Source: Bordetella parapertussis
GTDB lineage: Bacteria; Pseudomonadota; Gammaproteobacteria; Burkholderiales; CAIKXV01
Assembly (NCBI GenBank): GCA_945877995.1
Contig: CAMDXD010000055.1
Span: 1-14,246, forward strand
Direction of reading: 5' to 3'
Length of the DNA stretch: 14,246 nt
Shown here piece by piece: positions 6,733 through 14,017 of the stretch (position 1 is its first letter; every line of letters begins with the position of its first letter). A model generated the notes under the pieces. That model was not told the DNA's origin. It ran no database searches and saw only the letters and a program-made list of their open reading frames with translations. Position numbers and translations under genes: made by a program.

Positions 6733-8205
6733 TCAGTTGACCGCCAGCAGCGACGACAGGGTGTCGAGGGCGTCGAGCGTATCCAGCTGGTCGACCGCAT
6801 CGGCCAGCGTTCGGGCGCGGCCTTCGCCGAGCACCGGGGAGGCCAGCCCGAGGAACTTGTGGCGCAGTTGCGCGGCCGTCATCGGGTCCTCGTTGCTGCC
6901 CTTGCGGAACAGCACTTCGGTCTCATGCAGGCGTCCGTCCCGGGTCTGCACCTGCAGCCGGCACGCCACCCGATAGATGCCGCCGTGGCCGTCGTACTTC
7001 GGCTCGTGCGCGACATGGATGCGCGGCAGGAAGGCCATCGTCGCCGGTGCGAACAGGCGCTCCGGGGCGAACTGGGTGGCGGTGGCCTCGCGTTCGAGCG
7101 CCATCACCGCCAACCCGTAGCGCAGGTTCATCTGCGCGGCCAGCACGCCCTGCACCTTGTCCGGGGTGTACTCCCAGCCGCAATGGCCCAGCGTGTTGCT
7201 GCTGACATGCGCAGTCATGCGCTCGATCTGCCCCGCGTCGATCGCGTGTTCGCGCATGATCGTGTCGAGGGCGGTCATCGCGCTCACGCTGCCGTTGGAG
7301 GCCGGCGCCGGCTTGTAGCCGACGTTCAGGATCTCCCAGCGCTCGCCCAGCCCGTCCGTGAGCATCGTGCCGTCGCATTGCGCCGGGATGGCGATGGTGC
7401 TGAGGAAGCCGCCGTACGGTTCCTCCAGCACCTGCGGGATGCCGGTGTAGCCGAGGGCGGCGAGCTTCGCGGCATAGACACCGCCCTGCGAGGCGCGCCC
7501 GCAGTGGAAGCTCTTCGCCATCGCACCTTCCTGCACGGCCATCAGCCCGGCGGCCTGCGAGCCGGCGATGCCCAGCGCATGCTGCATCTGCAGCGCATCG
7601 AGGCCGATCAGTCTCCCGGCCGCGACCGCCGCGGCCAGCGCGCCGGTGGCGCCCTGGTTGTGATAGCCGCGCGTGAAGATGGAGCCGCGCGCAGCCATTC
7701 CGGTGCGCAGCGCCGTCTCGTAGCCGGCGACCAGCGCCGTGATCGCCTCGCGCCCGCTGACCGGCCGTCCGGCGCACTGCGCCACGGCCAGCACCGCCGG
7801 CAGCGCGGCCGAGCCGGGGTGCAGCGTGGCCTGGATGTGGATTTCGTCGAGCTGGAAGCTGTGCGCGGCGGTGGCATTGACCAGTGCCGCCATCGAGGCG
7901 CTGGCGTGCCGTGCAGTCCCCATGAGGATCGCGCTGCCGCCACTGTCTTCGCCGGCGACCATGGCGGTCAGCTTGCGCACCGACGGCTGCGTCGACCCGA
8001 ACAGGCAGCAACCGAGGGTGTCGAGCACGCAGGTCTTCGTGCGCTCGACCACCTCCGCCGGCAACTGGTCGAACGCGAGTGCAGACGCGAATCGCGCCTG
8101 GGCCACCGTGGCGCCCTCGGCGCCGGGGATTCCGCCGTGTGCTGCGCTCAATGGAAGCCTCTCGTGCGTCGCGCCAGGGCATTCTTTCGACCAGCGTTCA
8201 TTCAA
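6733..8205 (-). CDS. MmgE/PrpD family protein
   Basis: The product is up to 490 residues from a TTG at 8205 whose start region overlaps the stop of the upstream gene by 8 nt. The Shine-Dalgarno is weak, and a GTG at 8106 (residue 34) would give 457 residues, closer to the usual family length. Family signatures follow in order: LDTLGC (61-66), NATAAHSFQLDE (110-121), HPGSAALPAVLA (129-140), GYETALRTG (161-169), YHNQGATGALAAAVAAGRL (181-199) and MAKSFHCGRASQGGV (229-243). Characterised members include 2-methylcitrate dehydratase PrpD and cis-aconitate decarboxylase, so it probably acts on a carboxylic acid. No prpB, prpC or acnD is present, so a methylcitrate-cycle role is not supported. Its operon neighbours, a Bug binding protein and an FMN hydroxy-acid dehydrogenase, suggest organic-acid catabolism. 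Confidence 0.9.
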   Translation of the reverse strand: MNERWSKECPGATHERLPLSAAHGGIPGAEGATVAQARFASALAFDQLPAEVVERTKTCVLDTLGCCLFGSTQPSVRKLTAMVAGEDSGGSAILMGTARHASASMAALVNATAAHSFQLDEIHIQATLHPGSAALPAVLAVAQCAGRPVSGREAITALVAGYETALRTGMAARGSIFTRGYHNQGATGALAAAVAAGRLIGLDALQMQHALGIAGSQAAGLMAVQEGAMAKSFHCGRASQGGVYAAKLAALGYTGIPQVLEEPYGGFLSTIAIPAQCDGTMLTDGLGERWEILNVGYKPAPASNGSVSAMTALDTIMREHAIDAGQIERMTAHVSSNTLGHCGWEYTPDKVQGVLAAQMNLRYGLAVMALEREATATQFAPERLFAPATMAFLPRIHVAHEPKYDGHGGIYRVACRLQVQTRDGRLHETEVLFRKGSNEDPMTAAQLRHKFLGLASPVLGEGRARTLADAVDQLDTLDALDTLSSLLAVN

Positions 8206-9172
8206 TCTTCGCGCCGGTCAGCGCGATCAGCTTGCCGTACTTCTCGAAGTCCACGCGCAGGATGCGGTTGAACTCGTCGACCGTAGTCGGTGCCGGATCG
8301 AGTGCCTGCTTCGCCAGGGTGGACATCACCTCCGGGATCGACAGTGCCTGGTTCATCTCGGTGTTCAGCCGGTCGATGACGGTCCTCGGTGTCCCGGCCG
8401 GGGCGAACACGCCGATCCACGGGTTCATGTCGTAGCCGGGCAGCCCCGCCTCCGAAATGGTGGGCACGCCCGGCATGGCCTTCGTGCGTGCAGCCGAGCC
8501 GACGCCGAGCGGCCGCAGCTTCCCTGCTTGGATCTGGCTGATCACCGTGCCGATGGTGGCGAACGAGGCCTGGGTCTCGCCCCCCAGCAGCGCGGCGACC
8601 TGCGGCGCGCCCCCCTTGTACGGCACATGGGTGATGTCGATGCCCGCCATCGAGATCAGCAGCGCCATCTGCAGGTGCGGGGCGCTGCCGTTGCCCGACG
8701 AGGAATAGTTGATCTGGAGCGGCTTCGCCTTGGCCAGTGCGATGAAGTCCTTCAGCGTCTTCACCGGCAGCGCGGGGTGGACTGTCAGCACCCCCGGCTG
8801 CGAGGAGAGCATGCCGACGCCGGTGAAGTCCTTCATCGTGTCGTAGGTCAGCTTCTTCCCGTACAGGTGCGCATTGCCGACATGGGTGGTCGAATGGACC
8901 ATCAGCGTATAGCCGTCGGCCGGCGTCTTGGCCACCAGGTCTGCACCGACCACGCCCGATGCACCGGCCCGGTTGTCGATCACGAACTGCTGACCGAGGG
9001 TGCGCGACAGTTCCTGCATCACGATGCGACCGACGATATCGTTCGAGCCGCCGGCAGGCCAGGGGATCACGACACGCACCGGCTTGGCAGGCCAGGCCTG
9101 GGCGATGGCCACCGAGGGCAGGACGGCACAGGCAGCCAGCAGCGCGGCTGCACGGGACAGCGGTTTCTTCAT
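8198..9172 (-). CDS. Bug-type (TctC-like) tripartite tricarboxylate transporter substrate-binding protein
   Basis: The product is 324 residues. GGAGGAG lies 3 nt before the ATG. The N-terminus has a clear Sec signal peptide: MKKPLSR basic start, hydrophobic core to about residue 20, and probable cleavage near A24 (AIA|QAWPAKP). The mature protein shows the Bug hallmarks: PVRVVIPWPAGGSNDIVGR (31-49), the second-strand loop VIDNRAGASGVVGADLVAKT (69-88 approx.), ADGYTLMV, then YSSSGNGSAPHLQM and HVPYKGGAPQVAALLGGE. Such periplasmic proteins bind carboxylates for TctAB permeases, but no membrane subunit is encoded here, as is usual for the expanded Bug set of Bordetella and relatives. The stop overlaps the downstream prpD-like start, which implies co-translation. 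Confidence 0.93.
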   Translation of the reverse strand: MKKPLSRAAALLAACAVLPSVAIAQAWPAKPVRVVIPWPAGGSNDIVGRIVMQELSRTLGQQFVIDNRAGASGVVGADLVAKTPADGYTLMVHSTTHVGNAHLYGKKLTYDTMKDFTGVGMLSSQPGVLTVHPALPVKTLKDFIALAKAKPLQINYSSSGNGSAPHLQMALLISMAGIDITHVPYKGGAPQVAALLGGETQASFATIGTVISQIQAGKLRPLGVGSAARTKAMPGVPTISEAGLPGYDMNPWIGVFAPAGTPRTVIDRLNTEMNQALSIPEVMSTLAKQALDPAPTTVDEFNRILRVDFEKYGKLIALTGAKIE

Positions 9173-9229
9173 GTACTCCTCCGGATGCCGTGCTCATGCA
9201 CGATCGTCAAGCGGACTGTACCGGAGACT

Positions 9230-9258
9230 GGCGCGCCCGGGCAGGCGCGCCGTGCCCG
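9230..9258. other. two mutually exclusive GC-rich hairpins in the racemase-Bug spacer
   Basis: GGCGCGCC occurs at 9230-9237 and again at 9244-9251, allowing an 8-bp stem with the loop CGGGCA. The loop sequence CGGGCA (9238-9243) can instead pair with TGCCCG at 9253-9258, giving a 6-bp stem that encloses the second GGCGCGCC. Both cannot form together. The right end touches the racemase stop codon (9259-9261). There is no following U-tract, so a standard intrinsic terminator is unlikely; an RNA-stability or differential-expression element is possible. Confidence 0.4.
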
Positions 9259-9921
9259 TCACCGATCGAGCAGTCGGCGCATCTTGGCGACCGCAGCGCC
9301 GGGGGAGTTGAAGATCGGCAGGCGGCTCACCCCGGCCACGGCCGGTACCGCCCGCGACAGCGTGAACTGGGCGAGCACGATCGCATCGCAGCCGGAGATG
9401 CTGCACGCCTTCTCGGCAACCAGTGCATCGTGGCGCTGCGCGTCACCGCCAGCGAGCGCGTCGAACGCACTGTCGACCACGTAAGGGACGAGTTCGATCT
9501 TCCGACCACGCGTGGCCGCGACGTCCAGCATCTCGGCCGAGAACGACGGGATCGTCGGCCCGACGGTGGCCATTACCGCGAACTTCGAGCCGGCCTCGAG
9601 CGCCTGTTCGATCATCGCCTCGTTCGGCCCGATCATCGGAATCGGGAACTCCTTCGCGCAGGCGTCGATCACGTCGCGGAAGGCGGAGCAGGTGAACACG
9701 ATACCCTCGGCGCCGCGCGAGATCGAGTAGCGGACCAGCGTGCGGAACGCGTCATACATCTCCGGTACGACGCCGCCGGCCTCGCGCACCCAACTGAACA
9801 GGCTGTCGTCGAGCAGGTTGCTGGTGCGGGCCTCCGGCCAGTCGCTGGCGAAGGCACGCACGGCTGCGTCCATTGCGTCCTTGTGGACGCTGAACAGGAC
9901 GACGTTCGGATGCGTCGGCAT
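9259..9921 (-). CDS. Asp/Glu/hydantoin racemase-superfamily protein
   Basis: The product is 220 residues from the ATG at 9921, which has a perfect AGGAGG with a 7-nt spacer; the frame stays open further upstream but without comparable signals. The protein shows the two-fold pseudosymmetric racemase pattern. VFTCSAFRD (76-83) carries the first catalytic-type cysteine, C78. MIGPNEAMIEQAL (96-108) and FAVMATVGPT (114-123) follow. At the second cysteine position the sequence reads DAIVLAQFTLSRA with Q185. With a single cysteine, a two-base 1,1-proton-transfer racemase mechanism is doubtful; relatives in this superfamily include maleate isomerase, arylmalonate decarboxylase and proteins of unknown function. 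It is the first gene of the minus-strand operon. An acidic carboxylate substrate fits the neighbours but is inferred. Confidence 0.85.
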   Translation of the reverse strand: MPTHPNVVLFSVHKDAMDAAVRAFASDWPEARTSNLLDDSLFSWVREAGGVVPEMYDAFRTLVRYSISRGAEGIVFTCSAFRDVIDACAKEFPIPMIGPNEAMIEQALEAGSKFAVMATVGPTIPSFSAEMLDVAATRGRKIELVPYVVDSAFDALAGGDAQRHDALVAEKACSISGCDAIVLAQFTLSRAVPAVAGVSRLPIFNSPGAAVAKMRRLLDR

Positions 9922-10038
9922 GGTGTGGCCTCCTCTTTTGTGCCGTCGAGGATAGCGCATCCGCCCCTGACACCGCGCGTCTGGAACCGCCGCCGCGCCC
10001 GTGCAAGAATGCAGTCCCGAGCCGCAAAGGAGCCTGCC
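9922..10038. promoter_or_regulatory. divergent intergenic region between the catabolic operon and the patatin operon
   Basis: Transcription must start in both directions from or near these 117 bp. Ribosome binding sites are clear at both ends: AGGAGG at 9929-9934 (minus) and AAGGAG at 10027-10032 (plus). Weak promoter-like pieces are CTGACA (9967-9972) and AAGAAT (10005-10010) for the plus strand, not correctly spaced as a pair, and TATCCT on the minus strand around 9950. No clear operator was seen. Confidence 0.4.
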
Positions 10039-11217
10039 ATGGCGCGTTACAGAACCTTCGCCGAACACCTCGATCCCAAGGTTGGCCCCAAGCGCATCCT
10101 GGCGCTCGATGGCGGCGGGCTGCGCGGCGTGCTGACCCTGGGCATGCTGCGTGAGATCGAGACCCTGCTGCGCGCACGCCATGGCGGAGACCCCGACTTC
10201 AGGCTATGCGACTACTTCGACCTGATGGCCGGCACCTCCACCGGCGCGATCATCGCAGCGGCACTGTCGCTCGGCATGAGCGTCGACGAGGTGCACGACC
10301 ACTACATGGCCCTGGGTAACGTCGTGTTCAAGCGCAGCCTGCTGCGCTGGGGTGCACTGCGCGCCAAGTTCGACGGCGACAAGGTGCGCGAAGCGCTGAT
10401 CGGCGTGCTCGGCGAGCGCACGATGGAAAGCACGGATTTCCGCACCGGCCTGCTGGTGATCACCAAGCGGCTGGATACCGGCAGCGCGTGGCCGATCACC
10501 AACAACCCGAAGGCGCGCTACTTCCGCGGCGGCACGCGGTCGACGACTATTCCCAATGCCGAATACCCGCTCTGGCAGGTGGTGCGCGCGAGCACGGCGG
10601 CACCCTACTTTTTCGATCCCGAGACCCTGCGCATCGGGCGCGCGTCCGGCGGGCTGAAGGCGGTGGTTGGCGACTTCGTCGACGGCGGCGTGACGCCGTC
10701 GAACAACCCGGCGCTGCAGGCACTGATGACGGCGACGATGGAAGGCTACCGCCTGGACTGGCCCGTGGGCGAGGAGCGGATGCTGGTGGTGTCGGTCGGT
10801 ACCGGCAAGGCCGATGCCGAGGTGGGCCATGCCGGCATCATCAAGGCGACTGCGGCGATCCATGCCGTGATGTCGCTCAGCGCATTGATGGAAGACTGCG
10901 CAGACCAGGTCGAGACGGTGATGCAGTGGCTTTCGAACAGCCCCACTGCGCGCAGCATCGACCGCGAACTGGGCAAGGCGCAGCCGCCGCTCGGGGGCGC
11001 GCCGATGCTCAGCTACCTGCGCTACAACGTGCTGCTGCAGGAAGCGTGGTGCGCCGAAAACCTCGGCGAGACGCTCGGCGCGAAGGCGCTGAAGAACCTC
11101 GAGGCGATGGACAAGCCGGAAAACATTCCTGAACTCGACCGTATCGGGCGCATCGCCGGGAAGAAGCTGGTCGAGGCTGCGCATTTCATCGATGCGTTCG
11201 ATACGCCGGCGAAGTAA
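10039..11217 (+). CDS. patatin-like phospholipase
   Basis: The product is 392 residues from ATG 10039, preceded by AAGGAG with a 6-nt spacer. The complete patatin active site is visible: the oxyanion-hole glycine loop DGGGLRG (24-30), the nucleophile elbow GTSTG with S67, and the catalytic Asp of the dyad in DGG at 215-217. These enzymes hydrolyse acyl esters of phospholipids or neutral lipids. There is no signal peptide, so the protein is probably cytoplasmic or peripheral to the inner membrane. The C-terminal 150 residues are helical-looking and have no second domain that I recognise. It is the first gene of a plus-strand set and is followed after 14 nt by an HdrB-like gene. No cyclic-nucleotide synthase gene is adjacent, so a CapV-type immune effector is not supported. 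Confidence 0.92.
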   Translation: MARYRTFAEHLDPKVGPKRILALDGGGLRGVLTLGMLREIETLLRARHGGDPDFRLCDYFDLMAGTSTGAIIAAALSLGMSVDEVHDHYMALGNVVFKRSLLRWGALRAKFDGDKVREALIGVLGERTMESTDFRTGLLVITKRLDTGSAWPITNNPKARYFRGGTRSTTIPNAEYPLWQVVRASTAAPYFFDPETLRIGRASGGLKAVVGDFVDGGVTPSNNPALQALMTATMEGYRLDWPVGEERMLVVSVGTGKADAEVGHAGIIKATAAIHAVMSLSALMEDCADQVETVMQWLSNSPTARSIDRELGKAQPPLGGAPMLSYLRYNVLLQEAWCAENLGETLGAKALKNLEAMDKPENIPELDRIGRIAGKKLVEAAHFIDAFDTPAK

Positions 11218-11231
11218 AGGGAGCCTCTTCC

Positions 11232-12197
11232 ATGAACCCGGCAACCAACATGCTCCGGAACATTCCGGTCCGGCGCAGCTATGCACGTGGCTATGAACAG
11301 AACCGGACGCTCGGCGCACTGCTTCCGCAGGCAGGGTTGGATTACGTCACCGAACTGCGCTCCGGCGAGGCACTGAGCGCTGACATTGTTCTGCATGTCT
11401 CGTGCAATGCGCATTACACGCTTTTCATCCCCTACATCGCCCAGGAGATCCTGAAACGCCTTGGCAAGAGCCATGTTGTCTTCGGGGGGGCCGAGAGCTG
11501 CTGCGGATCGCGGCAGTTCAACATGGGGCACCCGGACCTCGAAGCGCGCAATGCGAAGCTTGCCCAGCTGAGCTTTGCGCGCGTGAAGCCGCAACTGCTT
11601 GTGTCGGTATGCCCCGACTGCGATGAGGTGTTCGAGAAGTTCAGGTTGCCCTCGACACTCTACGAGATCGCGAACTTCTCCGCACTCCTGCCGCGCTTCC
11701 TCGATGAGCTGCGTCCGCTGCTACGGCCGGTCCAGCACCGGGTGGTCGTGCACCACCACACGTCCGATCCGGCTCGCATCGCCGACGGATCGAACATGCG
11801 TGCGGTGCTGCAGGCAATCCCTGGCCTGCAGGTGGTGCACATGGAAGACCGCTTCGGACCGGGGATCCATTGCCAGACGATCAAGCCCATGCCCGCCGAT
11901 GACCAGGCGAGGATGTTCGAGCAGGCGGTGGCGCTCGGTGCGGACACGATCGCGATGCCCTACCACTCCTGCTACCGCCAGCACCTGAAGATGGAGCTGG
12001 TGCATCCCGTCAGGGTGCAACACTATCTCGGCCTGGTCGCCGAATCGCTTGGCATCATCTACGACGAGCCGCTCAAGAAGCTGCGTCTCCTCGACGACCT
12101 TGATGCATCGATGGCAATGCTGAGGCCATCCATCGAGCAGCGCGGCTGGGACGAGACAATGGTGCGCAGTTTCGTGCAGAACGCGGTCTACCTCTGA
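11232..12197 (+). CDS. HdrB-like CCG-domain iron-sulfur protein
   Basis: The product is 321 residues from ATG 11232, with GGGAG nine bases upstream. The first CCG domain is intact: C58, then C90-C91-G92, then C127-P-D-C130. This is the cysteine set that binds a non-cubane [4Fe-4S] cluster in heterodisulfide reductase subunit B and is shared by GlpC, LldE and GlcF. The second domain is degenerate. The expected HDPCH reads HHTSD (175-179), the CCG position keeps only C214 in GIHCQT, and the CPxC position keeps only C247 in PYHSC. No ferredoxin-type CxxCxxC motif and no membrane helix is seen. The next gene, a Rieske ferredoxin, starts 8 nt downstream, so an electron-transfer pair is likely. The flavoprotein that normally accompanies such subunits is not in the window. 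Confidence 0.85.
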   Translation: MNPATNMLRNIPVRRSYARGYEQNRTLGALLPQAGLDYVTELRSGEALSADIVLHVSCNAHYTLFIPYIAQEILKRLGKSHVVFGGAESCCGSRQFNMGHPDLEARNAKLAQLSFARVKPQLLVSVCPDCDEVFEKFRLPSTLYEIANFSALLPRFLDELRPLLRPVQHRVVVHHHTSDPARIADGSNMRAVLQAIPGLQVVHMEDRFGPGIHCQTIKPMPADDQARMFEQAVALGADTIAMPYHSCYRQHLKMELVHPVRVQHYLGLVAESLGIIYDEPLKKLRLLDDLDASMAMLRPSIEQRGWDETMVRSFVQNAVYL

Positions 12198-12205
12198 GGG
12201 TTTGC

Positions 12206-12565
12206 ATGGACGATTCCACAGGCCGTACGACGGCAGCACCAGAGGCGATTGTTCAGGTCGCACCGGCGCAATGGCGCCACGGCTGCCGGGCGGACGAGAT
12301 GGCTGACGGTGCTGCGATGTTCAAGGCAGGCGGCAGGCAGATCGTCGTCATCACGGTGGAAGGGCGGCTGTTCGCATTCGACGATTTCTGTCCTCACTCG
12401 GGCGGCCCGATGCATCGTGGGGAACTGGAAGGGTTCGTCCTCACCTGTCCGCTGCACGGTTGGCGCTTCGACCTCGAGCGGCAGGGCGAGGAACTTCACG
12501 GGCTGCGTCCGCTGCCGATGTATCCGGCGCGCCTGGCTGAAGGGAACCTGGAGGTTTTCCTGTAG
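12206..12565 (+). CDS. small Rieske [2Fe-2S] ferredoxin
   Basis: The product is 119 residues, the size of the soluble ferredoxins of aromatic-ring dioxygenase systems. The two-histidine, two-cysteine cluster motif is complete: C62-P-H64, sixteen residues, then C81-P-L-H84. There is no second cysteine pair for a disulfide, no membrane anchor and no leader, so a cytoplasmic low-potential ferredoxin is expected. GAGGG from the upstream stop region serves as ribosome binding site. It is packed between the HdrB-like gene (8 nt) and the second Bug gene (9 nt). No dioxygenase alpha or beta subunit or reductase is in the window, so its partner is unknown; the HdrB-like protein is the obvious candidate. 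NirD-type nitrite reductase small subunits share the fold but have a nirB neighbour, which is missing here. Confidence 0.93.
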   Translation: MDDSTGRTTAAPEAIVQVAPAQWRHGCRADEMADGAAMFKAGGRQIVVITVEGRLFAFDDFCPHSGGPMHRGELEGFVLTCPLHGWRFDLERQGEELHGLRPLPMYPARLAEGNLEVFL

Positions 12566-12574
12566 GAGGTCACT

Positions 12575-13558
12575 GTGAAGATGCATGAAAGACGAGTGCT
12601 CCTTGTGCGCCGGCGTGCCGTGATGTGCGCCGCGTTGATGACGGCGCTACCCGCTGCGGCACAGACTCCAGAGTTCCCGAATCGTCCAGTCCGGTTGCTC
12701 GTTGGGACGGCGCCGGGCGGTGCCATCGACATCGTCGCGCGCATCGTGACGGCGCACGTGCAAAAAACGCTCGGTCACCCGTTCGTGATCGAGTACCACC
12801 CGGGCCCGTTCACCGCGATGAAGCTGGTTTCCGGGGCGGCTCCTGACGGCCATACCCTGATGATCGCGAGCACCACGATCACGGTCAATCCGAGCCTCTA
12901 TCCGAAATCCGGGCTCGATGCGTCCAGCATGACGCCGGTGGCCAAGCTGACCGATACGCCGATCGTGCTGGTGACGCGGCCCGACCTGGGTGTCAACAGC
13001 GTTGCAGAGCTGCTGAAGCTCGCGCGTGCCCAGCAAGGCAAGCTGAGCTTTGCGACCGCTGGGGTCGGGTCTCCCCCGCACCTGGCAGGCGAACTGTTCA
13101 AGAGCGTCATGGATGTCGACATGCTGCATGTGCCTTACAAGGGCGTCGCACCAGCCCTTGTGGACGTGACGGCCGGGCGTGTCGACGTGATGTTCACGTC
13201 GTTCGGGTCGGTCCTCGCGTTCATCAAGGCGAACCGCGTGAAAGTCCTTGCGGTGACCAACGAGCAGCGCGTAGCGCAGATGCCTGAAGTGGCGACGCTG
13301 CGTGAACTCGGCCATCCCGCGGCGACCTTCGGATCCTGGACCGGGGTGATTGCACCCCCTAAGTTGCCGACGGAGATAGTCTCGGTGTTGAACCGGGACT
13401 TCGTTCGCGCGCTGCAGGATTCGGTCGTGCAGAAGCTGCTGGCTGAGCAGGGCTTCACCCCTTCCGCGAGCACGGCGGGCGAGTTCGGCAGCCTCTTGCG
13501 AACTGAAACCCTGTCTTTCAAGGCACTGATTGCCCGGGCCGGGATCTCCGTGGAATAG
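12575..13558 (+). CDS. second Bug-type (TctC-like) solute-binding protein
   Basis: The product is 327 residues from a GTG at 12575, with AGGAGG and a 5-nt spacer; ATG 12581 would be less well spaced. The leader has a basic stretch (residues 6-14, including RRR), a hydrophobic core and probable cleavage after PAAA (26-29). Bug features include FPNRPVRLLVGTAPGGAIDIVAR (34-56 region), APDGHTLMIAST (89-100), FATAGVGSPPHLAGELFKS and LHVPYKGVAPALVD. The second-strand loop is unusual: the common ENRPGAGGxxGA reads EYHPGPFTAMK (73-83). This suggests a changed ligand pocket. Ligands of the family are mostly carboxylates and aromatic acids. No TctA/TctB subunit is present. It ends the four-gene plus-strand set. 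Confidence 0.92.
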   Translation: MKMHERRVLLVRRRAVMCAALMTALPAAAQTPEFPNRPVRLLVGTAPGGAIDIVARIVTAHVQKTLGHPFVIEYHPGPFTAMKLVSGAAPDGHTLMIASTTITVNPSLYPKSGLDASSMTPVAKLTDTPIVLVTRPDLGVNSVAELLKLARAQQGKLSFATAGVGSPPHLAGELFKSVMDVDMLHVPYKGVAPALVDVTAGRVDVMFTSFGSVLAFIKANRVKVLAVTNEQRVAQMPEVATLRELGHPAATFGSWTGVIAPPKLPTEIVSVLNRDFVRALQDSVVQKLLAEQGFTPSASTAGEFGSLLRTETLSFKALIARAGISVE

Positions 13559-13639
13559 TCGGGCCGTGCTGTTCCCGATTGACACCAGCCGATCGGGGCG
13601 GCGCTGGCACGCAACCCGCCCACGGCCGCGCAACTCGGC

Positions 13640-14017
13640 GTGCCCGACCTCGAAGAATTGGCCATCGACGGACTGCGCACCACCGGCGATCCGAAATGCG
13701 ACGGGTCGGGACCGTCCAGGCGCTTCTTCTACACCAGTAACCTCACGTTCGGCGACCTGGTGGCGCGCTGGCACCCGAACATCCAGGCCCGGATCGAAGC
13801 CGATGGCATGAAGCGCGAATGGTTCCGCAATCCGTACCACCAGCGCGGGTTCAACCTGACCTCCGGTACCCGGGTCGAATTCGTGCTCGATGGCGAGGGA
13901 CCGAACAGCAAGGTCAGGCTCGTCCAGGTGACGCCGGCTGCACGCCTTGCACCGCTGGCTGTGTCGAACCAGCCCTGCACGGTGTCCGAGATCGCCGACT
14001 GGACGCCCTCGCCGTAG
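13640..14017 (+). CDS. unidentified ORF, probably N-terminally truncated
   Basis: A GTG at 13640 gives 125 residues. Codon third positions are GC-rich and the peptide has normal composition, so it is probably real coding sequence. The GTG has no ribosome binding site. The same frame is open back to a TGA at 13580-13582 and reads there as ordinary protein (PIGAALARNPPTAAQLG), which suggests that the true start has been lost or shifted. Visible features are an aromatic/Trp-rich middle (RRFFYTSN, ARWHPN, REWFRNPYHQRG) and a short beta-like end with TRVEFVLDGEGP. I recognise no family. The last 25 residues look less protein-like and lie next to a transposase-like remnant, so the C-terminus may also be hybrid. 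Confidence 0.45.
   Translation: MPDLEELAIDGLRTTGDPKCDGSGPSRRFFYTSNLTFGDLVARWHPNIQARIEADGMKREWFRNPYHQRGFNLTSGTRVEFVLDGEGPNSKVRLVQVTPAARLAPLAVSNQPCTVSEIADWTPSP

Noticed and set aside
6733..8205. PrpD-like gene as part of a methylcitrate cycle
   Set aside because: No prpB, prpC, acnD or prpF neighbour is present, and MmgE/PrpD proteins with other substrates are common.
7739..9484. Long plus-strand frame antisense to the prpD-like, Bug and racemase-like genes
   Set aside because: Low-complexity Arg/Ser/Ala composition and no ribosome binding site or motif; the opposite strand carries recognised families.
9922..10182. N-terminal extension of the racemase-like protein to 10182
   Set aside because: The extension overlaps the patatin gene and has no family similarity. 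AGGAGG with a 7-nt spacer marks ATG 9921 as the start.
8959..11217. Patatin frame extended upstream to 8959 as a 752-residue fusion
   Set aside because: The upstream part is antisense to the racemase-like gene and is not protein-like. A strong ribosome binding site and a conserved patatin N-terminus support the start at 10039.
10039..11217. Patatin protein as a CapV-type CBASS immune effector
   Set aside because: No CD-NTase, Cap2/Cap3 or other defence gene is adjacent; neighbours are metabolic and redox genes.
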